DNA of 64,000 nt from an uncultured Acetatifactor sp. Lineage in GTDB: Bacteria > Bacillota > Clostridia > Lachnospirales > Lachnospiraceae. Shown here one piece after another: positions 15,687 to 25,500 of this stretch; the stretch's first letter is position 1, and each line of letters opens with the position of its first letter. A program made the position numbers and the translations under genes. The notes below the pieces were generated by a model. That model did no database searches. It worked only from the letters and a program-made list of their open reading frames with translations, and was not told the DNA's origin. Where the stretch lies: assembly GCA_910589035.1 (NCBI GenBank), contig CAJUSI010000005.1, positions 3,898 to 67,897 on the forward strand. Direction: 5' to 3'.

Positions 15687-17464
15687 AGAAAATAACAACA
15701 GCCCATACGATTCGGGTGATGCTTCCGATTGCGTTCAAAGCAGCGCCCATCCGTTTCTGCCTGGTGAATCTCTTTGGAATGGCACAATCGGCAGTGCTGG
15801 CAGTGAATACGGTATTGCTGGCCGGATTCGTGGACGCTCTGATTGCTTCCGTGTCTGAGGGAGCGGTTGGAGAAAGGCTTATTTTATGGATATCGCTGTA
15901 TGTGGCGGGGATTATCGGATACCAGATTTTTAACACCCTGTTCAACTACATCCTGGGCGAATATCAGGAAAAATGCAGCGAAAAATTCAGGTATGAATAT
16001 AACAAGGTTATCTCCGGCCTGACTCCCATTGAATTTGAACGCGAAGAGACATTGGATGAAATACAGAAGGCAGAAGCGGGAAGAAATGTGGCACATGTAT
16101 TTATATTTCACTTCATCGGCATTATCGACATGGTTCCGCCTTATGTGATATTTATGTGTATGTATGTGTCTTCTTTGAATCTCTGGCTGCTGCTGTGCAT
16201 CATTGCCGCATTTCTTCCGGCTGTGTTTACTTTCTATCTGCAGAGAGGCATTTACACGAAGCTTGAGGATACGGCAGCTCCTGTCAGAAGACGGTATCAT
16301 GCTTTTAAGGACTGCATCATAGGCAGGCAGTTTTTAAAGGAGACGCGGATTCTGGGAGCAGGCGGTTATTTCTATGGCAGGGCGGCCGCAGAATGGGAGC
16401 GCCTGAGAAGGGAAGAAAGAAAAGTAAAAAATCAGACCAATCTGTTGGATACGATCGACAATACGGCGGGGCTTGCAGGATATCTTGCGGCGCTGGTTCT
16501 CCTGGCAGCCAGCGTGCTGCGGGGCAGCATATCGGCAGGGGCTTTTGCGGCGGTCTATCACTCGCTGAACCATCTGTTTGACATGATGTTTGCCCTGGTG
16601 TGCGGATTTATCGGCAGCACCGTCAGCAATCTGCCTGCAGTAGAGAATTATGTGGGATTTCTCGAAAGGAGAAGGGAGAGGGGGAAAGAGAAAGGCGAAG
16701 AGGAAAAGGAAGGGAAAGCGCCGGATCTACGGAAAGGGATTGTCCTGGACCACGTATCCTTCACTTATCCGAACGCATCCGCCCCGTCCGTAAAGGATAT
16801 CAGCGTCCGGATCCAGCCGGGGCAGTATGTGGCTGTTGTGGGTGAAAACGGCGCGGGAAAATCCACTCTGGCTAAATTGATCCTGGGCCTGTATCCTGCG
16901 GGAGAGGGAAGGATAGAAATAGGAGGAGTGAGGGCGGAGGATACGCAGGCCGAAAGCTGCCGGAAATGCATGTCTGCCGTTTTTCAGAATTTTGTCAGAT
17001 ACCAGATGACTTTATCCGATAATGTAAGAATCAGCCAATGGGAAAGCGATAAAAATCCAAAGACCGTATTGGAGGGCACCTCGCTGGACAGGAGGCTGGT
17101 GGATGACTGCGATACGGTCATGCTTTCCAGGGAGTTCGGCGGGATTGATCTTTCCGGCGGTATGTGGCAGCAGGCAGCCATTGCCAGAGGACGGTATCGC
17201 AGCCATGAAATCATTGTCCTGGATGAACCCACAGCGGCGATAGATCCGGTGGAGGAATATGCCGTGTACCGGGACTTTCTGAAAATGGCGAAGGGTAAGA
17301 CAGCGGTCATAATTTCCCACAGATTAGGTTCCGCCAGGCTGGCGGATCGCATCCTGGTTATGAGCGGAGGCCGGATCGTGGAAGACGGTACGCATGAAGA
17401 TCTGCTTGGCCGAAACGGTTTCTACAGGGAGATGTGGGATGCCCAGGCGGGAAGTTACCAATGA
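15683..17464 (+). CDS. ABC exporter, fused permease-ATPase (second of pair)
   Basis: A 593-residue half-transporter whose ATG overlaps the TGA of the previous one (ATGA) with GAGGGAG upstream. It has an exporter-type membrane domain (residues about 15-310, about five or six segments), a highly charged Lys/Glu linker near residue 335, and a complete ATPase: Walker A GENGAGKST, signature LSGGMWQQAAIAR, Walker B IIVLDEPTAAIDP and ISHR. Both ATPases of the pair appear competent. It is the last gene of the agr-like operon. The substrate is inferred to be the matured AgrD-like peptide or a related product. The 286 bp after it hold a TATAAT near 17571 and a CAGAAGG/CCTTCTG dyad without a T run; no gene is seen. 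Confidence 0.9.
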   Translation: MKKITTAHTIRVMLPIAFKAAPIRFCLVNLFGMAQSAVLAVNTVLLAGFVDALIASVSEGAVGERLILWISLYVAGIIGYQIFNTLFNYILGEYQEKCSEKFRYEYNKVISGLTPIEFEREETLDEIQKAEAGRNVAHVFIFHFIGIIDMVPPYVIFMCMYVSSLNLWLLLCIIAAFLPAVFTFYLQRGIYTKLEDTAAPVRRRYHAFKDCIIGRQFLKETRILGAGGYFYGRAAAEWERLRREERKVKNQTNLLDTIDNTAGLAGYLAALVLLAASVLRGSISAGAFAAVYHSLNHLFDMMFALVCGFIGSTVSNLPAVENYVGFLERRRERGKEKGEEEKEGKAPDLRKGIVLDHVSFTYPNASAPSVKDISVRIQPGQYVAVVGENGAGKSTLAKLILGLYPAGEGRIEIGGVRAEDTQAESCRKCMSAVFQNFVRYQMTLSDNVRISQWESDKNPKTVLEGTSLDRRLVDDCDTVMLSREFGGIDLSGGMWQQAAIARGRYRSHEIIVLDEPTAAIDPVEEYAVYRDFLKMAKGKTAVIISHRLGSARLADRILVMSGGRIVEDGTHEDLLGRNGFYREMWDAQAGSYQ

Positions 17465-17750
17465 GCAGTATACTTTTGTCTTATTCTATAATCTGTGCCC
17501 CCGGCTTTGTTAAATGCTTAATAAATATCTGGCAGGTTCGTAATTTTATGGTTTTGAAGAGCATTTTCTGGTATAATACAGACACAGAAGGGCATTATCG
17601 CCTTCTGGCGCCTTGTGCGTTAATATTGACACATAAGTGCATTGTGCCAACTGGCCTGTGCAAGGAGTCCGGAGAGCTGCTTATTTGGAAAAGCTGTTTG
17701 CGGAGGAGAAATAGAAAACAGCGTTGGAACGTGATTTGGGAGGTGAAGTG

Positions 17751-18618
17751 ATGAAAATGGAATCACTATTTGATATAACGAAATTCGATTCTTATAAGGA
17801 AGATAACCGCCGTGAAGTAAAACGTGAAATGGAGGACTGCCAGGTTCATTGTGGGATACCTATTCCGCCTTTGCAAACTGCTATGGAGGTGTCATAATCC
17901 TTGGAGTGAAGGAGGAGAGTGATAAAAGCTGGAAAACGACAGGCTTAAAGGGCACGGACAGAGAAAAACTTTTAAAGGAATTTTGGGACACAATCAACAA
18001 TTATAAGAAAGTCAGTGCGAATATTTTGCTGGATGATGATGTGGAAGTATATGATATCGGGGAAGATATTGCTATTGTGATTTATGTTCCGATGGCAAGA
18101 CGGGAGCAAAAACCGATATTTATTAACAATAACATGTTTGGCGGTACATTTAAGAGAAATCATGAAGGAGATTACCATTGCACCAATCTGCAGGCCAAAT
18201 CCATGCTCAGGGATCAGACAGAAAGTACGATGGACATGAGAATTGTGGAGAGCATGACGATTGACCAGTTGGATAAAGAGACAATACAGAGCTATCGGAA
18301 CCGCCACAGGTCATTCAGACCGGGGCATCCCTGGATTAACCTGGGTGATGCCGAGTATCTGCAGAAAATTGGCGCGGCAGAGATGGGGAAAGATAAGGAG
18401 CTGCATCCTACAGCGGCGGGACTGTTGATGTTTGGTGAGGAATACAGGATTGTCTGGGAATTTCCGGAGTAGAATTTTGATAATAGAATCATCTCTTTGA
18501 TTCTATTATATTTGGATTACAGGGAATTGCTGGATCCCACGATAAGATGGACAGACAGGCTGCAGTCAAGCTCCGGCGAATGGAGCGGGAATTTGTTTGA
18601 GTTTTATACAGTGCATAT
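17751..18618 (+). pseudogene. AlbA_2 / divergent AAA-4 type ATP-binding protein, inactivated
   Basis: The gene begins with a good site (GGGAGGTG) and reads DITKFDSYKEDNRREVKRE, the N-terminus of the AlbA_2 (Schlafen-like) family. Near 17838 the frame shifts: the expected GLPGSLWDTYSAFAN continues one frame over, then GGVIILGVKEE and further family sequence. At 18474 a TAG lies at the edge of an inserted 39-bp palindromic segment. Beyond it the same frame resumes with YLDYRELLDPTIRWTDRLQ, clearly the same protein. The sequence then runs into a solute-binding-protein fragment without its own C-terminus. At least three lesions (frameshift, insertion, 3' deletion) make it dead. These proteins are usually predicted regulators or accessory proteins of mobile DNA. 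Confidence 0.85.
18480..18509 (+). repeat. 30-bp palindromic element inserted in the AlbA_2 gene
   Basis: Perfect 12-bp arms ATAATAGAATCA and TGATTCTATTAT around a 6-base loop. Removing 39 bp containing it restores a continuous EYLDY reading frame. The same arms recur four times as an array near 55.7 kb. Confidence 0.88.
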
Positions 18619-19535
18619 TTCCGCCAGTCACTTCTGGACGCCTGCACCGTGAAAGGGAGGCTGGTGTATATTCCGGAGGAGATTGATTGTACTACGGTCG
18701 TTGGGCGGGCATCCCAGGTAGGGAGTGAGCCAGGCTGGAGCGCGGAGGATGCGATGGCTCTTGCGGAAAGCCATCCCCAGGCAAGGCTGTTCAAGGGCAA
18801 CAGTTTTCTGCCATGATAAGATATTTTTTCCAGGATTATATCCTGGGGCAGTATATAGATTGGAAAAGCGGAGAATGCAGCTTTGACGGGGAGGAATTCG
18901 TCGCTTTCATCAAATGGGTGGCGGAGCATTCGGATGGGGTGGACAGTGAAGAGACGCCCGTGGAGATGCTGCTTGGTACCATGCCGGAGGAGCGGCTGCT
19001 TGATATAATGGCAACGGTTTTTGGTGCGGATTTCTACATGCTGAATAAGACATATTTTGGAGAGGAAGTGACGACGGTGGGATATCCTACTGCTGGAGGG
19101 GAGGTCTCGCACCATGGGACGCTGATCAACCAGTTGGGCATCGTGGCTGCTTCTGATAAGAAGGAAGGGGCGTGGCAGTTCATCGAATCCTTCCTTTCCC
19201 GGGAAAATGGGCGTTATATCTTTATGCCTGCCCGTCAGGATAGGTTGGAAGAGGAGATAGCGAAAAAGGCAGAAAGCAAAATACCTGTTTATTTACCGGA
19301 TGGATCGAGAGAAGACTTCAGCGCCATAACGGAAGAAGAAATAGAAAAGTTTTATGCCATCATTGACGAGGCCGATTTTACCTCGCGGAATGGCATACGG
19401 GAAGAGATCATCAATATTGTTGTGGAGGAGATGTCCCTCTGCCTGTCCAGCGACAAGCCGTATGAGGAGGCAGCCGCGATTGTCCAGAACCGGGTGAAGA
19501 ATATGGTGCAGGAAGAAATCAGTTCTATTCAGTGA
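18619..19535 (+). pseudogene. extracellular solute-binding protein, C-terminal remnant
   Basis: The N-terminal lobe and signal peptide are missing. Sequence resumes with SLLDACTVKGRLVYIPEEID and AESHPQARLFKGNSF, stops at a TGA at 18814 and continues one frame over with YILGQYIDWKSGECSFDGEEF, through TVGYPTAGGEVSHHG to a normal C-terminal end. This layout matches type 1 sugar-binding lipoproteins of ABC importers. The junction with the AlbA_2 remnant lies near 18615, so a deletion has fused two unrelated genes. The long second reading frame could be translated from its ATG at 18813 but would lack the ligand site. Confidence 0.8.
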
Positions 19536-19550
19536 AAGGAGGAGGGCGTT

Positions 19551-19658
19551 ATGCTTATAGAGGGGCAGTTGTCTTTGTTTGATTTTGGGGTCATTGCAGA
19601 AACTGTGGCGGTTATCCTGCTGATGTCCTTTCTTGCCAGCAAATCCAGTTGGACATAA
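19551..19658 (+). CDS. short ORF of unknown nature
   Basis: A 35-codon frame beginning MLIEGQLSLFDFG behind GAAAGGAGGAGG, the strongest ribosome site in this decayed stretch. The second half is hydrophobic (IAETVAVILLMSFLA) and could cross the membrane once. It is not recognised. Given the broken genes on both sides it may be the surviving start of a larger lost gene. Confidence 0.35.
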   Translation: MLIEGQLSLFDFGVIAETVAVILLMSFLASKSSWT

Positions 19659-19700
19659 AACCTGTCTTTTGGAGTAAACATTAAAAATGGTGCAAAGCTT

Positions 19701-20411
19701 ATGTCGGTCGCTATTTACCGCTCTAATTTTCTCCTTATGCTCTTTCAGAGTATTCTTAATACATTTTTGATTGTAAAGCATAGCGGGATGGTCGAAACCA
19801 GAGATGATTGTGTTGATATGTACGGCACAGATTATAAATCAACTGTATTGCGCGTTTATCGGTCCAAACCATGGGCAGTTAGCGTCAAGCATAGTGAACG
19901 GGAATTTAGATAAATCCATTATCAGGCCGTTGAGTATGATATTCCAAGTCAATACCGGCCGCATGAATGTTTCCGCATTTCTTTCCCTCGCTGCCCCGAT
20001 TATGATCCTGTGTATACAAATAAGTTCGATAAACCTGCAAACAGGATTTTTTAGTATTTTCCTATATCTATTCTTTTGCTTAATGGCCTTATGGTTATCA
20101 CATCGTTTATGCTTGTATTATATAGCCTGGCTTTTATTTTTATAAATGTAACGGGAATCGGCAATATCTATTACAGCTTGATGGGATTGGCCGAAAAGTC
20201 CAGGGAGATGTATTTTAACAAATGGATTATGCTGGGGTTAGTATTGATTGTTCCTATTCTTCCTCTGGCCAATACGCCGGCGCAGGTATTGCTTAATAAG
20301 GCAACTTTATTGAGTATGCTGCTCAGTATACTGGCATCTCTTTTATTTACTGTTCTTTCGGTTACATTATTCAAGGTGATTATCCGAAAATATACAAGCG
20401 CCAGCAGTTGA
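19701..20411 (+). pseudogene. ABC-2 type permease (ABC2_membrane_6-like), frameshifted
   Basis: Three overlapping reading frames together give one permease: YRSNFLLMLFQSILNTF, then a frame change near 19800, LICTAQIINQ with SSIVNGNLDKSIIRPLSMIFQV, another change near 20080, and ITSFMLVLYSLAFIFINVTG to a natural end. The NGNLDKxIIRPLSxIFQ block is typical of the DUF990/ABC2_membrane_6 permease family. No partner ATPase is nearby. The gene is dead by at least two frameshifts and part of the N-terminus is missing. Confidence 0.78.
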
Positions 20412-20471
20412 CGCTATACCAATAATATGTTAGGGCTCCACGGAACAGAAGATCATTTTGTCCCTCCTTCT

Positions 20472-20636
20472 CTATTTTAGAATGATCCATTTGCCGCGAC
20501 TCAGGCTTTCGCGGGCAATATAGCTTTTGCTTTTTAAGCTTTTATATACTCGATTGACAGTAGATACAGAAAGCCCGGTTTCTGCTGCAACCTGTGTTGC
20601 ATTGAGGCAGAAGGCATTAATGCAGGGGAGCGCCTA
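20472..20636 (-). pseudogene. winged-helix DNA-binding fragment
   Basis: The minus strand encodes about 50 residues containing ATQVAAETGLSVSTVNRVYK and SRGKWIILK before a TAG. This is a helix-turn-helix of the kind found in replication or plasmid proteins and MarR-like regulators. It is closed upstream by a TAG and lacks a start, so it is a remnant. It lies immediately beyond the end of the Uma2 gene. Confidence 0.5.
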
Positions 20637-21209
20637 TTCAGAAAACACCTTTCCCAATTCAATAAAACAACCTTCAAGCACGGTTACCCTTGCTATGTCC
20701 CCTTGCTGATAGATCTCGTGGGGCTGAAGAAATCCGGCGTCGGACAGGAGCATGACGCGGACTATCCGGTTTTCCGGATCCACAATCCAATATTCCCGAA
20801 CCCCCGCCTGCTGATACAGGTTCAGCTTCACCAGCTGATCATGCCTGTGCGAGGAGGGGGAGAGGACTTCAATGACCATATCCGGAGCTCCCTTACAGCC
20901 ATACTGATCCAGCTTGTTTCTGTCACAGATTACGGAGATGTCCGGTTCCACCAGTGTATCCACATCTTCCGGCGCGTCCCCGTCCTGCTCGAATAACCGG
21001 ACGCTGAAGGGAGCGGGATAAACCTCGCATTTCTTCCCTTCAAGGTAATTTGCAAGCTGACGGGAAAGTTCCATGCTGATTTTCTGATGCATTCTGGACG
21101 GCGCTGCCATTGCAAACGCTTCCCCGTTAATGATTTCAATGTGTTCGCTTTCGTCCCAGGAAAGGACATCTGCGAAGGTATATTGGATTTTTTTTGCAGG
21201 GAATGCCAT
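20634..21209 (-). CDS. Uma2 family (DUF820) putative endonuclease
   Basis: A 191-residue soluble protein of the Uma2 family, PD-(D/E)XK nuclease fold. Visible core: YTFADVLSWDESEHIEIINGE, LVEPDISVICDRNKLD with the catalytic Asp, and MVIEVLSPSSHRHDQLVKLNLY giving the ExK-like half and the conserved Lys region. Length is normal. AGGAGG precedes the ATG. Uma2 proteins are abundant in cyanobacteria and scattered in Firmicutes, often with signs of transfer; their physiological role is not established. It borders the relic zone and is itself intact. Confidence 0.88.
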   Translation of the reverse strand: MAFPAKKIQYTFADVLSWDESEHIEIINGEAFAMAAPSRMHQKISMELSRQLANYLEGKKCEVYPAPFSVRLFEQDGDAPEDVDTLVEPDISVICDRNKLDQYGCKGAPDMVIEVLSPSSHRHDQLVKLNLYQQAGVREYWIVDPENRIVRVMLLSDAGFLQPHEIYQQGDIARVTVLEGCFIELGKVFSE

Positions 21210-21409
21210 AAGTCTTTCCTCCTTAGGTTACATTCGTGAACGCAAACATTTATCGCGCTGGAAAAGGCGGGACACCGGATTCGTAAATCCAGGCGCTCTT
21301 GAGTATAGCATAAATTCAGTTCTTATTCAAGTATCCGGCATGTCCGGGTTTGCTTCATAAATTGCTGATATCAAAGCCATTCCTGTATGCAAAGATAACC
21401 AATTAGTAG

Positions 21410-21438
21410 TTTACAAGTGGGGAAATCAGAGATATAAT
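21410..21438 (+). promoter_or_regulatory. strong sigma-A promoter of the short flagellin-like gene
   Basis: TTTACA and a perfect TATAAT separated by 17 bases, 41 bp before the ATG. This differs from the sigma-D (sigma-28) type promoter usual for flagellins. Confidence 0.82.
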
Positions 21439-21478
21439 AAAAGTGTCATACAAAATAATAAGGAGAGGAGATATTATT

Positions 21479-22240
21479 ATGAGCAATATGGCTGTGACCG
21501 GCGGAATATATAAATCATATACCCATATTGCCAGCGGCAAGAGGATAAATGGGGCGGCGGATGATGCCGCAGGGCTTTCTATCGCGCAAAAGCTCTTAAA
21601 AGAGCAGAACGGCCTTGACGTGGGTGCTGAGAATGCCCAGGCGGGCATTGGGGTTATGAATGTGGCGGACGGCGCCATGAACGGCATAACGGATTCGCTG
21701 CAGAGAATGGGGGAACTTGCCATAAGGTCTATGAATGGCCTTGCCTCAGATTCGGACAGGGCGATTTACCAGAATGAGATCGACCAATTGAAGGGCGACA
21801 TTCAGTTTATGGCGAGAAACACATCCCTGAATGAGCATAAGCTGTTGGATGGGAGCATGGCAGACATGCACTTGGCCACCAATCCTGACGGAAGCGGCAT
21901 GAAGATCGGTATGGCGAACACCACACTGAAATCTCTTGGGATTGCGAATTTCGATGTGACTACGGGCAATTTCAATTTAGACGATATCGGCAGGGCTCTG
22001 GATAAAGTGTCCAGCCGGAGAAGCTACCTGGGTGCTTCGACCAACCGCCTGGAGCGGACCTACAATTATAACAAAAACGCGAGCCTGCAGCAGCTTGTCT
22101 CCAGAAGCCGGATTGAGGATCTGGATATGCCGAAGGCCATCTCCGATAAGAAAAAGGAGGAGCTTCTGAGCGAGTACCGGAATATGGCGCTGAAGAGGCA
22201 AATGAACCAAAATACCATGGTAATGAGATTGTTCCAGTAA
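21479..22240 (+). CDS. short divergent flagellin-like protein
   Basis: A 253-residue protein with the flagellin D1 core: SGKRINGAADDAAGLSIAQ, MNVADGAMNGITDSLQRMGELAIRS and SLNEHKLLDGS at the N-terminal side, and SSRRSYLGASTNRLERTYNY with SRSRIEDLDM at the C-terminal side. There is no variable surface domain. The usual first 20-odd residues (RINxNxxA...) are largely missing and replaced by MSNMAVTGGIYKSYTH, and the C-terminal 40 residues are far more charged than normal (DKKKEELLSEYRNMALKRQM) though they still end in LFQ. It may be a minor flagellin, a hook-proximal filament protein or a non-assembling relative. GGAGAGGAG precedes the ATG; a terminator follows, so it is monocistronic. Confidence 0.85.
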   Translation: MSNMAVTGGIYKSYTHIASGKRINGAADDAAGLSIAQKLLKEQNGLDVGAENAQAGIGVMNVADGAMNGITDSLQRMGELAIRSMNGLASDSDRAIYQNEIDQLKGDIQFMARNTSLNEHKLLDGSMADMHLATNPDGSGMKIGMANTTLKSLGIANFDVTTGNFNLDDIGRALDKVSSRRSYLGASTNRLERTYNYNKNASLQQLVSRSRIEDLDMPKAISDKKKEELLSEYRNMALKRQMNQNTMVMRLFQ

Positions 22241-22317
22241 ATTCCTTTTCCGCCTGACGGGCCGCACAGGAACAGAGGGCGGGAACCCGGAAGAAGGGAA
22301 GCATGAAAAGAAGCCTG

Positions 22318-22365
22318 AAAAACGTCGTTCCATCATCTGTCCTGGATGAGGGAACGGCGTTTTTT
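22318..22365 (+). terminator. rho-independent terminator after the flagellin-like gene
   Basis: AACGTCGTTCC pairs with GGAACGGCGTT (one wobble) across an 18-base loop and runs into six T. Confidence 0.88.
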
Positions 22366-22413
22366 GCGGGAAATATGTCAATAAAAACAATATGGGGGAA
22401 GTGTATTTTCTTT

Positions 22414-22443
22414 TTGACATATGCATGGTGACTATGTTAAACT
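22414..22443 (+). promoter_or_regulatory. probable promoter of the TPR protein gene
   Basis: A perfect TTGACA followed after 18 bases by TAAACT, a mediocre -10. It lies 70 bp upstream of the TTG start. Confidence 0.5.
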
Positions 22444-22514
22444 AAAAAAGATATTGGGTATCGTACGGAAGGTATGCTGCCCATTGCCGGCACCAGAGTA
22501 GGGAGCGAGTTACC

Positions 22515-25500
22515 TTGGATAAGTATGAATATAAAGTAAAATCGGAAGAAATAAAGGCGTTGATAGAGGAAAAGGATTTCGCCCAGGCGGCTGAGATCGC
22601 GGACACCATTGACTGGCGGAGGGTGAAAAGCGTCATGATGCTCTGCACCATCAGCGATCTGTACAAGATCAACAGGAGGTATGAGGATGCCAAAAATATG
22701 CTCCTGCTTGCCTATGACAGGAGGCAGGGGGGAAGGACAATCTGCTATTCTCTCTGTGAGCTGTGTATTAAAACGGGCGACTATGTGCAGGCCCTGAAGT
22801 TTTATAAGGAATTTACGCAGGTGGCGCCCAGGGATCCGGGCAGATATATTCTGCAGTATAAGCTCTACGAGGCCCAGGACGTGCAGCTGGAGGAGCGCAT
22901 AGGGGTTCTGGAAGAGCTGAAAAAGCGGGATTACAGGGAAAAATGGGCTTATGAGCTTGCTTATCTTTACCACAGGGTGGGGCTCGCTACCCGCTGTGTG
23001 GAGGAATGTGACGAACTGGTTCTGTGGTTCGGCGAGGGGAAATATGTGGTGAAGGCGCTGGAGCTGAAAATGCTTCATCATCCGCTGACTTCCGCTCAGC
23101 AGGAGATATATGATCGCCGTTTTGAGAAGCCGGAAGAAAATGCAGCGCCGGCGGAAGAGTACAGCCAGGAGGAGTATTATGAAGCTCCGGCTGCCGAAGA
23201 AGGAGAGTATGTCATCCCCGGAAATGAGGAGGGCGGGGAGGAAGGGTTCCGGGAGGAGGACGTTCCGGAGCGGACGAAGGAATTTGAGATTCAGGTAAAA
23301 ACCGTGGATGTGGGGCAGTACAATACCATTAATCTCCAGGAAGAGCTTGCGGCGGGTCTGCAGGAAGTGCTGGGAGCGGACGGCTCTGAGGGAGCCGAAC
23401 CGGGAGCTGTGCCTGACCAGCGTGCGGGCAGGACGGCGCGCGGAGCTGCATCAGGCGGATATGGGGAGCAGGCCGGACGGGGAGCCGGATCGAACAGGTA
23501 TGCGGAGCAGGCGGGGCCGGGAGCCGGACCGAACGGGTACGCGGAGCAGGCCAGGCCGGGAGCCGGATCGAACGGGTACGTGGAGCAGGCGGGGCCGGGA
23601 GCCGGATCGAACGGGTACGTGGAGCAGGCGGGGCCGGGAGCCGTGTCTGACGGATATGGGGAGCGGACTGGGCCGGGAGCCGGATCGAAAGGGTATTCGG
23701 AGCAGACGGGGCCGGGAGCTGTATCAAACGGATATACGGGACGGCCAGCGCCGGGAGCTGTGTCAGGCGGATATGCGCAGCAGGCAGAGAGCTGGGATGC
23801 CGATGTCCGGGAGGAAATAGAGAGAACAGAAGTATTCTTTGGGGAAACGGGTGAAATAGCAGATATTTCGGCAGTAACAGGGAACGAAGCGGAGGCGGCG
23901 CGAAATCCTGTGCCGGAGGAAGCCGGAGCAGGACAGGAAGTGCAGAACCCTTCGCAGGAGTCCTCCCTTTCGGATGGGGTCACAGAAGAGGAGCAGACAG
24001 CCGGAGGAACCGAAAATGCCGCAGGGACAGAGAATACCGCCGGGCACGAAAGTGCCGGCGGGCAAAGCCTTCGGGAATCGACAGCGCAGCTGCCCAGGGA
24101 ACTGGCGGATGTGCTTTTGCTGGAGCCAAGCGGGCAGATCAGTATGGTGCTGCCTGAAAAGACGGTGGTGGAGAAGCAGATCACCGGTCAGATGAAGATA
24201 GAAGATATTCTGGCCGAGTGGGAGCGGATGAAGAAGGAGAATAAGGAGAAATACCGGGAGGAGATACGGAAATATGTTCTCCGGGAGACCGGCCCCATGT
24301 TCACGGAATTTGAGGCTGCGGTCAGGGACGGGCTGCTGGAGAAGCTGGAAAGCGGTGTGCCCGTGGAAGAGGACGTCTCTTTTGCCGCGGCGGAGCAGGA
24401 AAAAGAGGCGGCTGCGGAAGGAGAGCAGGAGACCGCCGGGGGCGGAGCAACCGTTTTGCCTGCAGAAGATACAGCCTATGAGGAAGCCGTGTATGCCGAA
24501 GCCGGGGGAGAGCAGGCAGGGGCAGCTTTCGAAGATGCTGCGTATGGAGGGGAAACGGAGGAGCCGGCAGACGGCATGAATTACGGGGAACCTGAGTATG
24601 CCGGAGCCGGGGCCATGGAAGAGGCGGAAGCCGGCGTGGAGTATGGTGAGGCAGAGTACGCCGAAGGTCTGGAAGACGCTGAGTTCTACGGGGATCCCGG
24701 ATATGCCGAGGCCGGGACCATGGAAGAGGCGGAAGCCGGCGCGGAGTATGGAGAGGCAGAGTACGCCGAAGGTCTGGAGGACGCTGAGGTCTACGGGGAT
24801 CCCGGATATGCCGGAGCCGGGACCATGGAAGAGGCGGAAGCCGACGGGGCTTATGGAGAACCTGAGTACGCCGAAGAGTCGGAGGACAGTGAGACTTATG
24901 AGGATCCCGCATACATGGAGGCCCTGGAAGGAATAGAAGAAGACGAAGCCTATGAAGAGCCCGGGTATGACGGAACCGGAGAAGAGCCGGAAGAGACTGC
25001 GGACTATGAGGCAGCCGGGGATGACCGGAAAACGGAAGGCTCCGGAAAGCAGAAAAATCCGAAGAAGACCGCAAAAGGGGAAGCGGCGTACATAGAGGAA
25101 CCGCAGAATGGATCCCAGATAGAGCGCGACAAGGCGAGGGTCAGGGGACTGACGCGGGAGGAGAAAGAATTATTTGCCCCCTTCATTCAGAGCAGGCATT
25201 TCGGAGAACAGCTGGTGAAGGCCATTGACAGTATCAGCATGGCTGCCTATACGGGGAACGTAATCGTCACCGGCGAAGAGGGAATGGATACCATGACGCT
25301 GGCGAAGAACATCATCAGGGAGGTAAGCTTTACAGACCGGAATTTCTCCGGCAAGGTGGCCAGGATCACCGGGAAGGGGCTTAACGGGAGAGATATAGAG
25401 AAGACCCTGGAACAGCAGAAGAACGGTGCCCTGATTATCCAGAAGGCCTCGGGCATGAGCCGTGAGACCGCGGCGGGGCTTCACAGGGCCCTGCAGCAGG

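Noticed and set aside
17585..17607. Hairpin CAGAAGG/CCTTCTG as terminator of the ABC exporter operon
   Set aside because: No T tract follows on the plus strand, and a TATAAT lies just upstream, so it could as well be part of a leader.
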